The notes under the pieces are model-generated. The model was not told where the DNA came from. It did not search any database and saw only the letters and a program-made list of their open reading frames with translations. Shown one piece after another: positions 20,290 to 31,800 of a stretch of DNA of 64,000 bases (its first letter is position 1; every line of letters begins with the position of its first letter). This DNA comes from Prorocentrum cordatum (lineage: Eukaryota; Sar; Dinophyceae; Prorocentrales; Prorocentraceae): assembly GCA_963575745.1 (NCBI GenBank), contig CAUYUJ010015700.1:20808-84807 (forward strand), read 5' to 3'. The position numbers and the translations under genes were made by a program.

Positions 20290-20828
20290 CTAGCTTAAGG
20301 TCCGCGTGGCATCAGCCTGTTGAATCTCACGCCCCTCAAACAGGCCGCATGCGCATGCTGCTCTGTTTGCCTGCATCGTCGACTTCCTTATTTTGATCTC
20401 TGACATCCGACCCATCAAATACGACCCCGCCATTATATGCGCGGTCTTTGTGCCCCAATGGGAGTTCGGAGTTGATCTCAACTGTACTTGCAGTGAACGG
20501 TCCGAAGCGGGTGATTGGCCCCTTTCTTTGTCGGATCGCATCGTTATATCCCATTGCACCTGGTTCATCCCAAATGCCAATGCTGCGTAGCCGACCCCCA
20601 CTCTGCCCGTAGGGCCTTGCGGGCATCTTGGTCGACAAGTGCTTCAGCCTTGGACACGGAACGAGCAACGGCAGCAAAGATCCGCGATTGGCTTAACTCG
20701 TCGGGAAGTGGGTATGTTTGTTCAACAATCCATACATCATCAGTAAACGGGTAATAAAAATACTCCTCGTCTTGCCTTCCCTTCTCCCGATGGTCTGGAA
20801 GAGGCAACGCGGCTGCTTGCAATGGCAT
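20290..20828 (-). pseudogene. Copia reverse transcriptase, N-terminal and fingers part
   Basis: Overlapping frames encode WIVEQTYPLPDELSQSR, INSELPLGHKDRAYNGGVVF with GSDVRDQNK, then QANRAACACGLFEGREIQQA. This order matches the copia RT fingers, with the NSELP..H.....G.VVF signature and the first palm strand EIQQADA. Three frames are used, so at least two frameshifts are present. Confidence 0.7.
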
Positions 20829-21471
20829 TCGGGATGCGCTACGTCGCGAAGCGGCGGCCGCCGGACTCGAAGTCAGGCCACCCCCTCTAGGCCCGGCAAG
20901 CCAGGAAGATCGAGGTCCTCACCGACTGAGACGGGAGATACCCCGCCCCGTAGAATGGCCCCACCACACAAGGTCTGTTTCCACAAGACTTCCTAATCAT
21001 ATGAGGTGCCGTTGTCGCTCCCGGAGCCTCTGTCTGTAGACAGGTCCTCTGCCGGTCCAGCAGGACGTAGCAACGCACGCCAACCGACCTCACTTTCTTC
21101 TGGGACAAGGGTTTCTCATTTCTTCTGTCTTCGGATGCCCACCCCAGGATGAAGATTGCTATCGGGAAAATAAAGCACCCCCAGGGTCTTGTATATCTTC
21201 TTGGAACTCGACTGGGTCGATTCCAATATCCCGAAGGAGTCATGAGAAACCTCGCTTCTCCAGTCTTTCCTCCGGTCAGCATGGCTCATGTTGAACCATC
21301 GGATGGGGTGGATTCACGGGCTGGTGGAATTTGATAATTTATTGAGCCATTGAGCGCCAATGGATCTGGGTCAGCGACCCACACTCTCGTAATAGGTACA
21401 AAATCTGAATCGAAATACAGCACGACTCGAATGCTGTACGTTTTCCGTCTACCTCAAGGCCAACTTCTCAA
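20829..21471 (-). other. Copia inter-domain region (integrase to RT), no clear domain
   Basis: A minus-strand frame (20887-21282) is open but matches no domain I recognise (GWASEDRRNEKPLSQKKVRS). This stretch would be the variable, usually disordered linker between integrase and RT in a copia polyprotein. Confidence 0.4.
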
Positions 21472-22371
21472 TTAGCTCATCCTGGTCGAGCCCAACATCA
21501 ACACGCCGATCTTCGAACTATTCCATGGCATCTGCTGAGGACCCCGACCATCCGGCACCGCAGGCGCGTGGCCCGCCACGATTCCCCCCGGGCCGTCGTT
21601 ACTGGAGTCATCATCATCGTTCGGTGGTGTTGCGGCCTCGCCCCATGCTGGGGGCGGTGGCATAGGTTCGCCAGGGTCCCGGTCACTGAACGGCGGAGCC
21701 GTCTGTGGACCCAATCGGGCCCCCTGGCCGGCTGAGCCAGCAGAGAGACCACCCGGGGGAATAATAACATTATTAACTTGCGTCTGCGCTTCCTCGCACG
21801 CTTCTCTTCTAGGGAACTTGGGCTCTTGATCAGCTGCCGCGCCGTCCAAAATATTGCCGCGGATTTGATCGGACCTCTCGATTATCGGGCGCTCGCCTGT
21901 TGGCGCCCGCCCTGCGCTCAGGTTAAGTCCGCCAAGTTGTCTCAGCGGTGGCGCGTGGCTTTCAGACCCCACCATGCCCCCCGCTTCATGTGCATATCCG
22001 AAGTAAATCCCCGCGGTCATCGCCCCGTCTGTTTTGGCGATCCGAGGCCTACATTCAAAAGGAGGCACGAAGCGAACGAGAAATCCAAACGGAAGGCGCG
22101 GAGCAGCAAACTCATGTCCGAATCTGCGCCCCCACGATGATTCGCCTTCCTGAAGGACCTCGCGCTGTAGCAGCGACAAACATATCGGACGGCACACGGC
22201 CCAAAAGGCGGGGGAAGGCCAGCCTGCATCAACAGGGCTCGGGCCCCAATCTGACCAATCCCATTGGTGTGTTCGGCAACAGCCATGAGCTTCTTGTTGC
22301 CAAGGATGGTAGGACCATGTGCTATCTTCAGCTCGATGCACGCCCGTGCGAGTTCCTCTCACCGTCAGCAT
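21472..22371 (-). pseudogene. Copia integrase, C-terminal part of core and tail
   Basis: Frames encode HTNGIGQIGARALLMQAGLP and PPFGPCAVRYVCRCYSARS (22017-22286), then LPFGFLVRFVPPFECRPRIA with KTDGAMTAGIYFGYAHEAGG. The GLPPPFW.AVR helix and the LPFG..V.F.PP..K.D...GI.FGYA box are typical of copia integrase. One frameshift near 22190 separates them. Low-complexity sequence follows down to the stop at 21472. Confidence 0.75.
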
Positions 22372-22407
22372 AGCAATACTCTAACTTTTCTCCCGGGGCT
22401 TTGAGGC

Positions 22408-22593
22408 TCAAAAAAACAAATTGCACACGTGAGCCGCAGATTTGTCGCGCGCACCCTGCGCTGGTAGGAAATCGGCTGCCCGGTAGCGAAAAGTCACGCA
22501 CGCAGTCTCGTCGTGGAGCCCCGGCGATAGGCCATCCATCGCAAGCCAGTGATCCATGTGGTCAGGTGTCCGAACGTCGTGGGCTTCGCGCAT
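22408..22593 (-). pseudogene. Copia integrase core, first catalytic Asp region
   Basis: The frame reads DHMDHWLAMDGLSPGLHDET, then ACVTFRYRAADFLPAQ. The MDH is at the place of the first catalytic Asp of the D,D-35-E core, followed by the G..DETA.VTF.DRA strand. It is out of frame with the zinc region that overlaps it (22494-22847), so a frameshift lies near 22560. Confidence 0.65.
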
Positions 22594-22847
22594 GGCCCAG
22601 GTACCCTCAGCCCCTTATTGCGCGCCATTCTCGGTCGACGCCTTCTAGCCTTTGCCCAGTTACATACCGAGCAAAAGGGTTTCTTTGGAGTGTGAGTTGG
22701 TAGATTCGAAAAGGGGGGCCGCTCTCTTCTCGAGTCGCTCAGTCGCTGAGACTGGCACCTCAACCTCAGCATCATCCGGGTCGAATTCGGGAGGTACGTT
22801 GATGTCAACAAGGTCAATGCCACCCGAGCCCTCACCTGCATTCTCAT
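22494..22847 (-). pseudogene. Copia integrase zinc-binding region
   Basis: Contains LPTHTPKKPFCSVCNWAKAR. The His and the CxxC pair match the end of the HHCC zinc-binding domain at the integrase N terminus; the basic segment that follows (ARRRRPRM) and PTTFGHLTTW lead into the core. The first His of HHCC was not identified. Confidence 0.7.
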
Positions 22848-23121
22848 GTTGGCCGGGTGCTGCGGCTAGCGCGATGGAGTCAAATCATCGACCCGCGTCG
22901 CAAGGCAAAACTCCCGAAACTCCATACGAACAAGGGCTCTCATACACTGCCGCACAGCCCTCGGCTAAGCCGTGACGCGGTCCTACAACTGACAACTGCG
23001 TCGCGATTGGAAGAAGATGAGGGACTTCTCAAACTCATGGCGCCGGCGGGTGTCCCGCTCCTACCGCGCCCACGAGTTGTCTGAGGCAAATACTAGAAAT
23101 GGGTGACGGTATCCATGGAGT

Positions 23122-23652
23122 CTACATCGGATGGGAATGTGCAATCAGCTGTACCTGGCCTGCCATCCGCGTAGCCATGGTTGTAATCATCTCATGCGTG
23201 CGCAGGTCTATTGTTCCGCGAATCTGACTTGATTGGGGCGGAGGACCTTCCGCAGATTCCACATGACCCAGAAATGTCTTGGCGCCTGACGCCACGCAAC
23301 GCCACCGCTCGGGGGTCGCAGGCTTCCCGGCGGCGACCGTGCACATCCAATGACCCAGCGCCTCTCTGCCAGACAGGGTGAAGCGCGGTATCGTGCCCTC
23401 AACGATCAAGTCTACTCTATGACCGTTGGGTAGAAGTCCGCGTCGCTGGCCTGCTGGCCAAGCAAAACTAAAGCCGCGATCCATGCACCGCTCCCCTACT
23501 GAGATCACCGCCGGCGTTCCCGGCATGACTAACGCTTCAAATTTTCCGCCCCTGAAATCGGGGCATGCGATGCGAACTGAACCGAGGGCCCGCGAAGAAC
23601 CTCCGGCAATTTTCAGGGCGATTGACTCTTCAAGTCGATTTATCATACCCAC
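23122..23652 (-). pseudogene. Copia segment between protease and integrase
   Basis: A 176-codon frame containing MPGTPAVISVGERCMDRGFS, WPAGQRRGLLPNGHRVDLIV and EGTIPRF. The (D/G)TPAV.SVG.RC..G.SF.W box is one I associate with dinoflagellate copia Gag-Pol after the protease active site. It follows the protease segment after an in-frame stop. Confidence 0.65.
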
Positions 23653-23740
23653 TGCGCCTGCAGCTCGAATAACCTCTCAGCAATGAGGTTGCGTCCACAG
23701 CCCGCGTCACGAATGAACCGAAGCGCTCCGAGGTGCACGT
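23650..23740 (-). pseudogene. Copia aspartic protease active-site remnant
   Basis: Reads GALRFIRDAGCGRNLIAERL, then FELQAQWV and a stop. The DAG at the active site replaces the DTG/DSG of retropepsins; Thr/Ser to Ala would be expected to impair the enzyme. It lies just upstream of the TPAVISVG segment, as expected. Confidence 0.6.
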
Positions 23741-23760
23741 GCGATTTCCCTCTACACCCC

Positions 23761-24716
23761 GCGGCGGCTGAGCCACCTGGGACAACCTCTTTCCTTCAGG
23801 CTCTAACCGAAGATGCCAAACCCCGTCGGCTAAACCGGATGCCCGAATCTGGGCATCCATCGACGATGCTTACCATTCAGTCTGCATTCGTCGATATGTT
23901 TGCCCCAGGAACTTCCATCTGTCGTCAATACTCGAAGGCAGCTCTTTTGGGCTGTGGCGACGTACCTTCATCCGAGTGACGGTGGGTTCACGAGTTGAGG
24001 GGTGAAACTTGACGTTGAGACCGCGCCGACCCGTCTTCGCAGACCTGAGGCAACTTTAGCTGCGGGGCTCATCGCAAAACAACGCGATGGCCTCCCTTGG
24101 AAGAAGATGCAACTGAACGAAGATTGCGAAACATTTCGCCCGTTTTCCCCCGCGCTCCTGTTGCGTCTCGGAAGCGGGAACAGCTTCCTCGGAGAATTCG
24201 CTACACCCTACTGTACACACATGGCGCTGTCAAACCGTTAAAAATGTGTCGTCTGAATAATGCCGCAGGCCACGAGATCCCTTGGCCAACGGAGAAGGGC
24301 ACGCGAGAGGGTCTCCACTGGCTGTGCCAGAGATCCAAGACCCGCGTCTCCCCTGTCGGCTAAGCCGATACTGGCGTCGCAACAATCTGTCTATCAGGTG
24401 AGCAAGCATCAGCATCATGTGAGAGATAGATATGATGATCATCTTGGCACTGGCCCATTATCCGCCAGCACCCTGCCGTTGTCACGGATAGCCAGGCGTG
24501 TTCTTCGCAAACCAATCTTTGTCGCGTGAGCAGGCCCCTGTCTCGGTAAACACTCTGCACGGTGTATATGTCCCTTTTCCTCTGCCTGTGTGTTGATTCC
24601 CTACCCTGGCTCTGCCCAGAAGGGTTCTTACCGTGCAAGCTTAAGGGGCTGGCCAATGCAAATCGCCCCGGGCGGTTCCTCCGGCATCCGCCCCGTGGTT
24701 CCCCCAGTGACGCCCC
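23761..24716. other. No gene recognised
   Basis: No domain recognised on either strand. By position it could hold the lost Gag and 5' end of the copia element. The only structured signals are palindromes at 23766 and 24357. Confidence 0.5.
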
Positions 24717-25560
24717 CTTAGCTTAGCGTTGACTATCTCATCTTAGCTTAGCCTATTTCAGCTTAGTTTAGCTTTCTGTCATCTTAGATCCGATTTTTCT
24801 TAGCTCAGTTCATTTTCATCTTAGCTTCGCCGAGCTTTAGCATACCATAGCACAGCATAGCATAGCAGAGCGTAGCACCGTATAGCGCAGCACAGCATAT
24901 CATAGCATAGCCCAGCATAACATAGCACAGCGCAGCATAGCATAGCATAGCAGAGCATAGCGCAACACAGCACAGCATAGCACAGCGCAGCATAGCATAG
25001 CATAGCACAGCACAGCAGAGCAGAGCACAGCAGCAAAGCAAAGGCAAAGCAACAGCAGCGACAGCAAAGCAAAGCACAAGCAACGCAAAGCAAAGCAAAG
25101 CAAAAGCAAAACAAAGGAAAGGCAAAGCAAAAGCAATGTGCGACAGATGACGAGCCAGTTTACCTAGGCCCCCTACCTAGCTCTGCCTAGACGGTGTAAT
25201 TCCCGACCAAGGCTCTGCCTAGAGGGTTAGCTTAACTTAGCTCAGTTTAGCCTGAGCATAGCGCAGCGCTGCATTAGTATAGCATAGCATAGCATAACAA
25301 AGCAACGCATAGCATAGCACAGCATATCACAGCATAGCACAGCATGGCACAGCATAGCATAGCACTAGCGCAGCTTAGCGTAGCATAGCATATCATAGCT
25401 TAGCATAGCACAGCGAAGCATGACATATCATAGCTTAGCATAGCATAGCATAGCATAGCATAGCGCAGCATATCATAGCATAGCATAGCATTATCATAGC
25501 GCAGAATACCATGGCATAGCATATCATAGCATAGCATAGCATAGCAACTAATGCTGCTGT
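24717..25560. repeat. Pentanucleotide repeats TTAGC and AGCATAGCAC
   Basis: A short CTTAG/TTAGC tract (24717-24830) passes into (TAGCA)n with C/T variants (24833-25030), then an AAAGC-rich part (25030-25130). After a ~110-bp unique insert containing CTCTGCCTAG twice, the TAGCA repeat resumes (25252-25552). Minus-strand open frames here are poly-Cys/Leu/Ala artefacts. Confidence 0.9.
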
Positions 25561-26205
25561 CCTAGGGGCCCGGAGAACCATTTGGACAACCACTTGGACA
25601 ACCCAGCGGGGATCCAGACAATCCCCCTGAACAACCTCCTTGGACAAGCCTCCCCAAAATTTCCCATTTGATATAGTAAACATAATCGTTCAGAGGTTCG
25701 AGAGATTTCTTGGATCGATGCTGGACCCCTCCCTGGCACGCGAATCGCACCAAAGGGGTCCAGCGCAGATCCAAGACGTCCGCGCAGACCTACGAAAGGG
25801 TATGATTACGCACTGTTGACTTTTCTTCGAAAGATTGAACATCAATCAGCCAGAAATCGAATGATGCACACATTCAGGCGTGGAGTTGCCCAGCTCAGCG
25901 CAAACCCCGCTCAGCCGATTCAGAAGAAGCTGCCCTGCATTTTTTCGGGGGGAGGCTTCCCGAGCCCGGCCCAGCCAATAGCAGAGCCGCCCTCGGGGTC
26001 GCGAGCGGCCCCCAAATCCGGCTCAGCCCAAATCCGGCCCTGCGGGATCTTCGCCCCGTTTGTGCTGAACCCCGTGACCTGCCCGCTGACCCGCGCCTGC
26101 GCGAACCTCGCGATCTCCCCCCGGAAGAACTCCAACGCCGCCTCCGCGCCCAGCCGCAGTTCCGCCTTCTGCTGCGCAGCCGCCTCGGCCAGCGAGACCC
26201 CCCCC
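25561..26205. other. No gene recognised
   Basis: A short direct repeat of a GGTTGTCC-like motif (25580-25650, minus strand) and a GC-rich stretch with open frames on both strands (25816-26208 plus, 25895-26464 minus). Neither resembles a known domain. Confidence 0.4.
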
Positions 26206-26480
26206 TGACCGAGGAAAAAACCGAACCGAGGGAAAAAACGAACCGAGGAAAAAACCAAACCGAGGGACAACAACAAACCGAGGAACAAAAACCACCAAGG
26301 AAAACACAAACCAAGGAAATAGACCCAGGAAAAAACAAACCGAGGACAAAAACAATCGGGTGAAAAACAAAAAAGGGAAACACACTGAGGAAACGACAAT
26401 CCGGAGGGGAAACACACAAAAAGAGTAAAAAACTAAGGAAAAGCAACCCGAGGAAAAACAACACCGACTGAGGAAAAAAA
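26206..26480. repeat. A-rich minisatellite, CCGAGGAAAAAAC type
   Basis: About eighteen degenerate units of 13-18 bp built from CCGAGG, an A run, and CAAACCGAGG. The reverse complement of the same minisatellite lies at 37650-37915. Confidence 0.85.
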
Positions 26481-26499
26481 TGCTTGAAATATGATCACA

Positions 26500-26967
26500 T
26501 CAGCTCGCTCTCTCTGCTTCCCTTTATCATACTATCGCTTGCCCTCTTGTTTGTTATCTCTGTCTCTTGCCCTCTTTTTTTTCTCTCTCTCTCTCTCTCT
26601 CTGCCTCTCTATCTCTCTCTCTCTCTCTTTCTCTCGTTCCCCTTCTCTCTCTCTCTCTCTCTCCATCCCTTTCTCTCGCTGTCCCATTCTCTCGTTTTCT
26701 CTCACTCTGGTTTGGTTATCTCTCTCTCTCTCAATGTTACTAGTTGTATTATTATATATATATATATATGTCCCTCTCTCTCTTGATGTCTCTCTCTCTC
26801 TCTCTTGCTCTCCCTTTGTTGTTAATTATTTCTCTCTTTCTCTCTCTCTCTCTATCTGTTTCCCTCTTTCTCGCTGTCCCTTTCCCTCGCATTCTCACAC
26901 TCGTGTTGTTTTCCTTTCTCTCCCTCCCTCTCTCGTTGTCTCTCCCTGTTTGGTTGCCAGTATTTCG

Positions 26968-27026
<59 letters not shown>
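26500..27026. repeat. CT-rich tracts and (TA)n
   Basis: Interrupted (CT)n from 26575 to 26960, a short (TA) run at 26752-26768 and a long (TA)n at 26969-27025. Long plus-strand open frames (poly-Ser/Leu) are artefacts. Confidence 0.95.
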
Positions 27027-27027
<1 letters not shown>

Positions 27028-28075
27028 GCCGACCCAACGGGCCAGAGGCGTGCTAAGATCTCCGGTAACTGGTTAACAATAACTCTATACTTCGCGCGCG
27101 CGGAGCGGCCCTTGGGGGTCCCCGGCCGGAAAGTACCCCGGCAAGGTCCCGGGACACTCCCGGCAAACTCGGGTCAGAGATGCTTCCGAGACGGTCCAAG
27201 AGGGTTCCGAATCACCGAACGATTGGCCCAAGACGCCCAACACGGCCTCAATACGGCCCATGAAGCTTCCAAGACGTCCCAAGAGAGCCCCGACCCTTTC
27301 CAAGAGAGCCCCAAGAGGCAAAAATCATTGATTTCCATTGGGTGTATCAAGGTTTTTGGCTTCCTCGCCTTTTCGCGTTTCCGACGCTCCAAGACGGCCC
27401 AAGAAGCCTCCAAGACAACCCCAACACGGCCCAAAAGGCCTCCAAGAGAGCCCCAAGACCGCCCAAAAGGGCCCCACGACAGCCCAAGAGGCGCCCAAGA
27501 CGGTCCAAAAGGACCCCAAGAGGGCCCCAAGAGGGGCCCAACATGGAGACCACGAACCGAGAATCCGAGCCTTCCGCTCCAAGAGGCCTCCTGGAGGCTC
27601 CAAGAGGCCCCAAAAGGCGACAAGGGGCCCGAAAGAGACCCCAAGAGGCTCGACGACGACTCCCGAGAGACTCCAAGAAGCCCTCGAGAGGCATCCAACG
27701 AGATCCCAATGAACGTCCACGAAGCCTCAGAGCGCCAAAACCATTGATTGCCATAGGGTTCTAAGGTTTTTGGGTTCCTCGCCTTTTCGCCTTTCCGACG
27801 CTCCAAGACGGCCCAAGAAGCTTCCAAGACAACCCCAAGACGGCCCAAGAGGCCTCCAAGAGAGGCCCACGACCGTCCAAGAGAGCCCCACCACAGCCCA
27901 AGAGGCGCCCAAGACGGTCCAAAAGGACCCCAAGAGGGCCCCAAGAGAGGCCCAAGATGGAGACCACGAACCGAAAATACGAGCCTTCCGCTCCAAGAGG
28001 CCTCCTGGAGGCTCCAAGAGGCCCCCAAGAGGCCCCAACAAGCGACAAGGGGCTCGAAAAATGCAAATTATTCAC
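27027..28075. repeat. 417-bp tandem repeat with CCAAGAGGCC sub-repeats
   Basis: Two adjacent units start near 27320 and 27737 (landmark AAGGTTTTTGG, then TTCCTCGCCTTTTCGC). Each is filled by CCAAGACGGCC or CCAAGAGGCC words every 12-15 bp. A degenerate partial unit precedes them (27190-27320). Frames stay open on both strands (GASWGPLGASRRPLGAEG on minus), a pattern I recall from dinoflagellate assemblies; no evidence of a protein. Confidence 0.85.
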
Positions 28076-28165
28076 TGCGTGGGGATCCCCATATGTGCAT
28101 CTCCTTGCTGGCGCTCCCTTGGTGGTGGGACTCGGTGAGGACGAATCTGGATTTAAGTGTGACTG

Positions 28166-28199
28166 AGCTGCCTCTCTCTCTGCTCTCTCTGCTCTCTCT

Positions 28200-28233
<34 letters not shown>

Positions 28234-28420
28234 CTCTCTCTGTCTCTGCCTCTCTTTCCCTGCCTCTCTCTCTCTCTCCTCTCTCTCTGCCTCTCTCTCT
28301 CTGCCTCTCTCTCTCTCTGCCTCTCTCTCTGTGCCTCTCTCTCTCTCTGCCTCTATCTCTGCTCTCTCTCTCTCTCTCTCTCTCCTCTCTCTCTTCTCTC
28401 TATTCTCTCTCTGCTCTCTC

Positions 28421-28455
<35 letters not shown>

Positions 28456-28511
28456 GCTCTCTCTCTTCTCTCTCTTCTCTTCTCTTTTCTCTCTCTATCT
28501 CTCTCTCTCTC

Positions 28512-28555
<44 letters not shown>

Positions 28556-28617
28556 TTCTCTCTCTCTCTCTCTCTTTCGCTCTCTCGCTCTCTCTTGCTC
28601 TCTCTCGCTCTCTGTCG

Positions 28618-28667
<50 letters not shown>

Positions 28668-28714
28668 CTCACTCGCTCTCTCTCGCTCTCTCTCGCTCTC
28701 CCTCGCTAGTCTCG
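28166..28714. repeat. (CT)n microsatellite
   Basis: About 550 bp of CTCTCT with TGC, CG and CC interruptions. It lies directly 5' of the long plus-strand open frame at 28852. Confidence 0.97.
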
Positions 28715-28851
28715 GCTCGAGAATGCCTGGCATTCATAGCGTAGCCGCGACGCGCTGCCCCCCGCGCCCTTCAGCCTGGCGAGACTGGACTGTGGCTTTC
28801 CACCACAGGACAGAAGCGCGTCATCCCGATTCCTAGCAGTGCACCACAGCC

Positions 28852-31800
28852 ATGGCACCCCATGCTACGCCAAGCTGCCGCCGCACTTCCATGCAACGGG
28901 TTGTCCGGGGCCCGTGCGCCGCCGCCTTCGAGGACGCAGTCAGCTCCTCCGCGGTGACCGCGACCCCCCAGCAGCCTCTGTTTCACCCTACCACCTCACG
29001 CCGACGACGACTGCGTCTTCAGCGAGGGGCTCATCACGACGCCGGCGCTGCCCGACCAGCCGAGGACCTCCAGGACGGTGCGCGGCCGCCGCCCCGCTCG
29101 CTGGCCGCCCCGAGGCCCGCCCCTCCGGCGGGCCCGCCAGACTTACGGCACCTCGGGACGACAAAGGCCACCTGTCCGCCTCCGCCTGCCCATCTGCCTG
29201 GACCACGAGACGAACCCCACCACGACGGGGTCTGCCAGGAGATTCGTCACGACCTTCAGTGCCTCAGCGCTGAGGTTCGCGCACTCCGCGAGGACCTTCA
29301 ACACCTACGCGAACACTTACCAGCCCTTCGCGCCCCACAGCCCGAACAACCGGTTCGCGCACCCCGCCGCGCCGTTACGACGGTCAGCCGGGTGTCCGTG
29401 CACGTCCTTTTCGGCACCATCGCGGGCATCACGGGCACGCTCTGCGCGATCACCGCCACGATCTACGCAGCCTTCCGGGGCGTCTTCAGCTACATGGGCA
29501 CGGTGGGCCTTGCCCGCCCCAAAAGGGCCGTGTACGCCGTGCAGGGCGGCATAGAGCACCTCCACGGGTTCTTCAACAAGACCGCCGTGTGCATGAGTAA
29601 TACCGTCAGGACCTTCAACACGGTCTGCGGCTCCGCGGGCACGGCGGGTCTTGCCCTCCCCAAAAGGGCCATCGACCTCATGGACACGCTCTGCCGCCTC
29701 ATCGGCAACGCCTGGGACTCCCTGGGCACGGTGGGACTCGCCCGCCCAAAACGGGCCGTCGACGGCGGCCACGCCTTCGACTCCATAGGCACGGCGGGTC
29801 TGGCCCGCCCCAAACGGGCCACGGTCGGCATCGTCCTGCTCGTCCTCACAGCGACCTCAGCACCGACGCCTGCACTGACGGCCGCATCGACGTCAGCCTC
29901 ACCGAGCCCTCAGCCACTCACTGTCCTGACGCCTCGCCCAGGGCCGCTGGCGCGGGTGCCGTCTTCAGGCGCACCCTACGCCATTGGGGCCGTCATGCCA
30001 TGCCATGCCACGTCCGCCTCGTCGACACCATCGTCAGTGCCACTGCCTGCATTGACGTCAACATCGACGCCAGCGTCCCGGGACACCAGGACGCCCGCAC
30101 CCGTGCCTGCATCCACCGAACGGCAGCGCTACCCTCTGACAGTCGATCATACTGCTCATGTGCCCCACCCCCAAGCGACTGACTTTAGTCCCGCTGCAGG
30201 GTGCCACCGAGTGCCGCCACCCACTATTTATCCCACCCCGCCGACGACCCTGGGCGTCTCTAGGCCAGCACCGCCGACCACCGCATCGATTGAGGCGCCC
30301 ACGTCCACATCAACGTCAGCACCGACGGCCGCATCGAGGCCAGCCTCGATGAGTCCTCAGCCAGTCACTGCTCTGACGCCTCGTCCAGGGCCGCGGGCGG
30401 GAGTGCAGCCTTCAGGCGCACTCTCCGCTAGTGGGGCCGCCATGTCATGTCATGCCACGTCCGCCTCGTCGCCCGCATCGTCTGTGTCACTATCTGTGCC
30501 GACGACTACATCGACGCCACCACGGACGGCAGCTGGGACGTCCGCATCGGCAGCGACAGCTTTCGGGCGACCGCCTTCGACGTCAGCAGTGGCAGACTCG
30601 CCGGCGGCGGCACCAACGTTGGCACCCACGTCGGCATCTACGGCAGCACCCCAAACGGCCTCCACAGCGGTATCCACGACAGCACCCATGACTGCATCCA
30701 CGGCGGCATACACGGCCGTGGCTCCCGCGCTCACGTCCGCACCGACGCCAGCATTGACGACAGGGTCGGCCTCAGTATCGTCGGCACCGACGGCGGCATC
30801 GACGACGAGATCGACGCCATCAGGCACACCCACGGCTATTGGGGCCGCCATGCCACGCCGTATCATGTCCGCCACGTCGACACCTACGCCTGCGCCACGG
30901 CCCGCATCGACCCCAACAGCGACGTCAGCACCGACGACCGCATCGACGCCTGCCTCGACGAGCCCTCAGCCATTCACTGTCCTGACGCCTCGCCCAGGGC
31001 CGCTGGCGCGGGTGCCGTCTTCAGGCGCACCCTACGCTAGTGGGACCGCCATGTCATGTCATGACACGTCTGCCTCGTCGATTTCATCGTCTGCGGCACT
31101 GTCTGCATCGACGACAACATCGACGACAGCACGGACGGCAGCTGTGACGGCCGCATCGGCAGTGCCAGTTTTCGGGCGGCCGCCCACGGCGGCAGCCATG
31201 TCAGACTCGCCGGCGGCATCATCGTCTACGTTAGCACCTACGCCCACGACTACGGCGCCACCAACACCAGACCCGCACGCAGCTCCGACACCAGCGACAG
31301 CGCCGGCCCCGAGTGCAGCCGAGGCGTCAGCACCAATGACAGCAGCTCCGACGCCAGCATCGGCAGTGTCAGCATCCACGCCTGCCCCCTGGACGGCGAC
31401 GTCAGAGCCGAAGGCAGCACCGACGTCCCTGTCGACGCCCGCACCGACGCCAGCACTGACGACAGCTCTGACACCAGCACCTCCAGCGCCAGCGGCCGCC
31501 CCCACCACGCCGGCACCAAAGCCAGAGTCACAGGCAGCAGCGACGTCAGACCCGACACCCACCCCGACGTCAACAGTGAGGCCAGCACCGACGACAGCTC
31601 CGACGCCAGCACCGCCAGCGTCACCACCCACGCCCGCGCCTACGCCGGTACCCACGCCAGAGTTGCAGCCAGCATCTACGCCAACTCCGCCGTCTGCATC
31701 GACGCTCGCATCCATGGCAGCATCGTCCATAGCTTCGACACCAGCACTGCCAGCGGCAGCACCCACGCCCACGCCTACGCGGGCACCAACGTTGACACCA

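Larger units (their letters stand above)
17505..23760 (-). mobile_element. Degenerate Ty1/copia-type LTR retrotransposon
   Basis: Read on the minus strand, domains appear in copia order: aspartic protease (23650-23740), linker, integrase zinc region and core (22847-21700), reverse transcriptase (20828-20018), RNase H (19413-18600) and an extra C-terminal domain (18610-17505). At least six frame changes or stops and poly-C interruptions (17915-17933, 19773-19797) show that it is dead. No LTR pair or target-site duplication was found by eye, and no Gag was found upstream. Confidence 0.85.
7961..24367. repeat. Dispersed CGGCT-N-AGCCG interrupted palindromes
   Basis: The 9-mer GGCTRAGCC occurs at 7962, 9241, 9617, 9806, 12800, 14086, 14462, 14652, 15720, 15940, 19472, 21730, 22963, 23766 and 24358, always in this orientation. 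Full 11-bp palindromes lie at 7961, 12799, 15719, 19471, 22962 and 24357. All fall within minus-strand genes or the copia element. Role unknown. Confidence 0.7.

Noticed and set aside
17505-23760. Search for flanking long terminal repeats of the copia element
   Set aside because: No matching TG...CA ends or direct repeats were found by eye; ends remain undefined.
28093-28836. Plus-strand Ser/Leu-repeat frame upstream of 28852
   Set aside because: Translation of a CT microsatellite; stops at 28834 before the real ATG.
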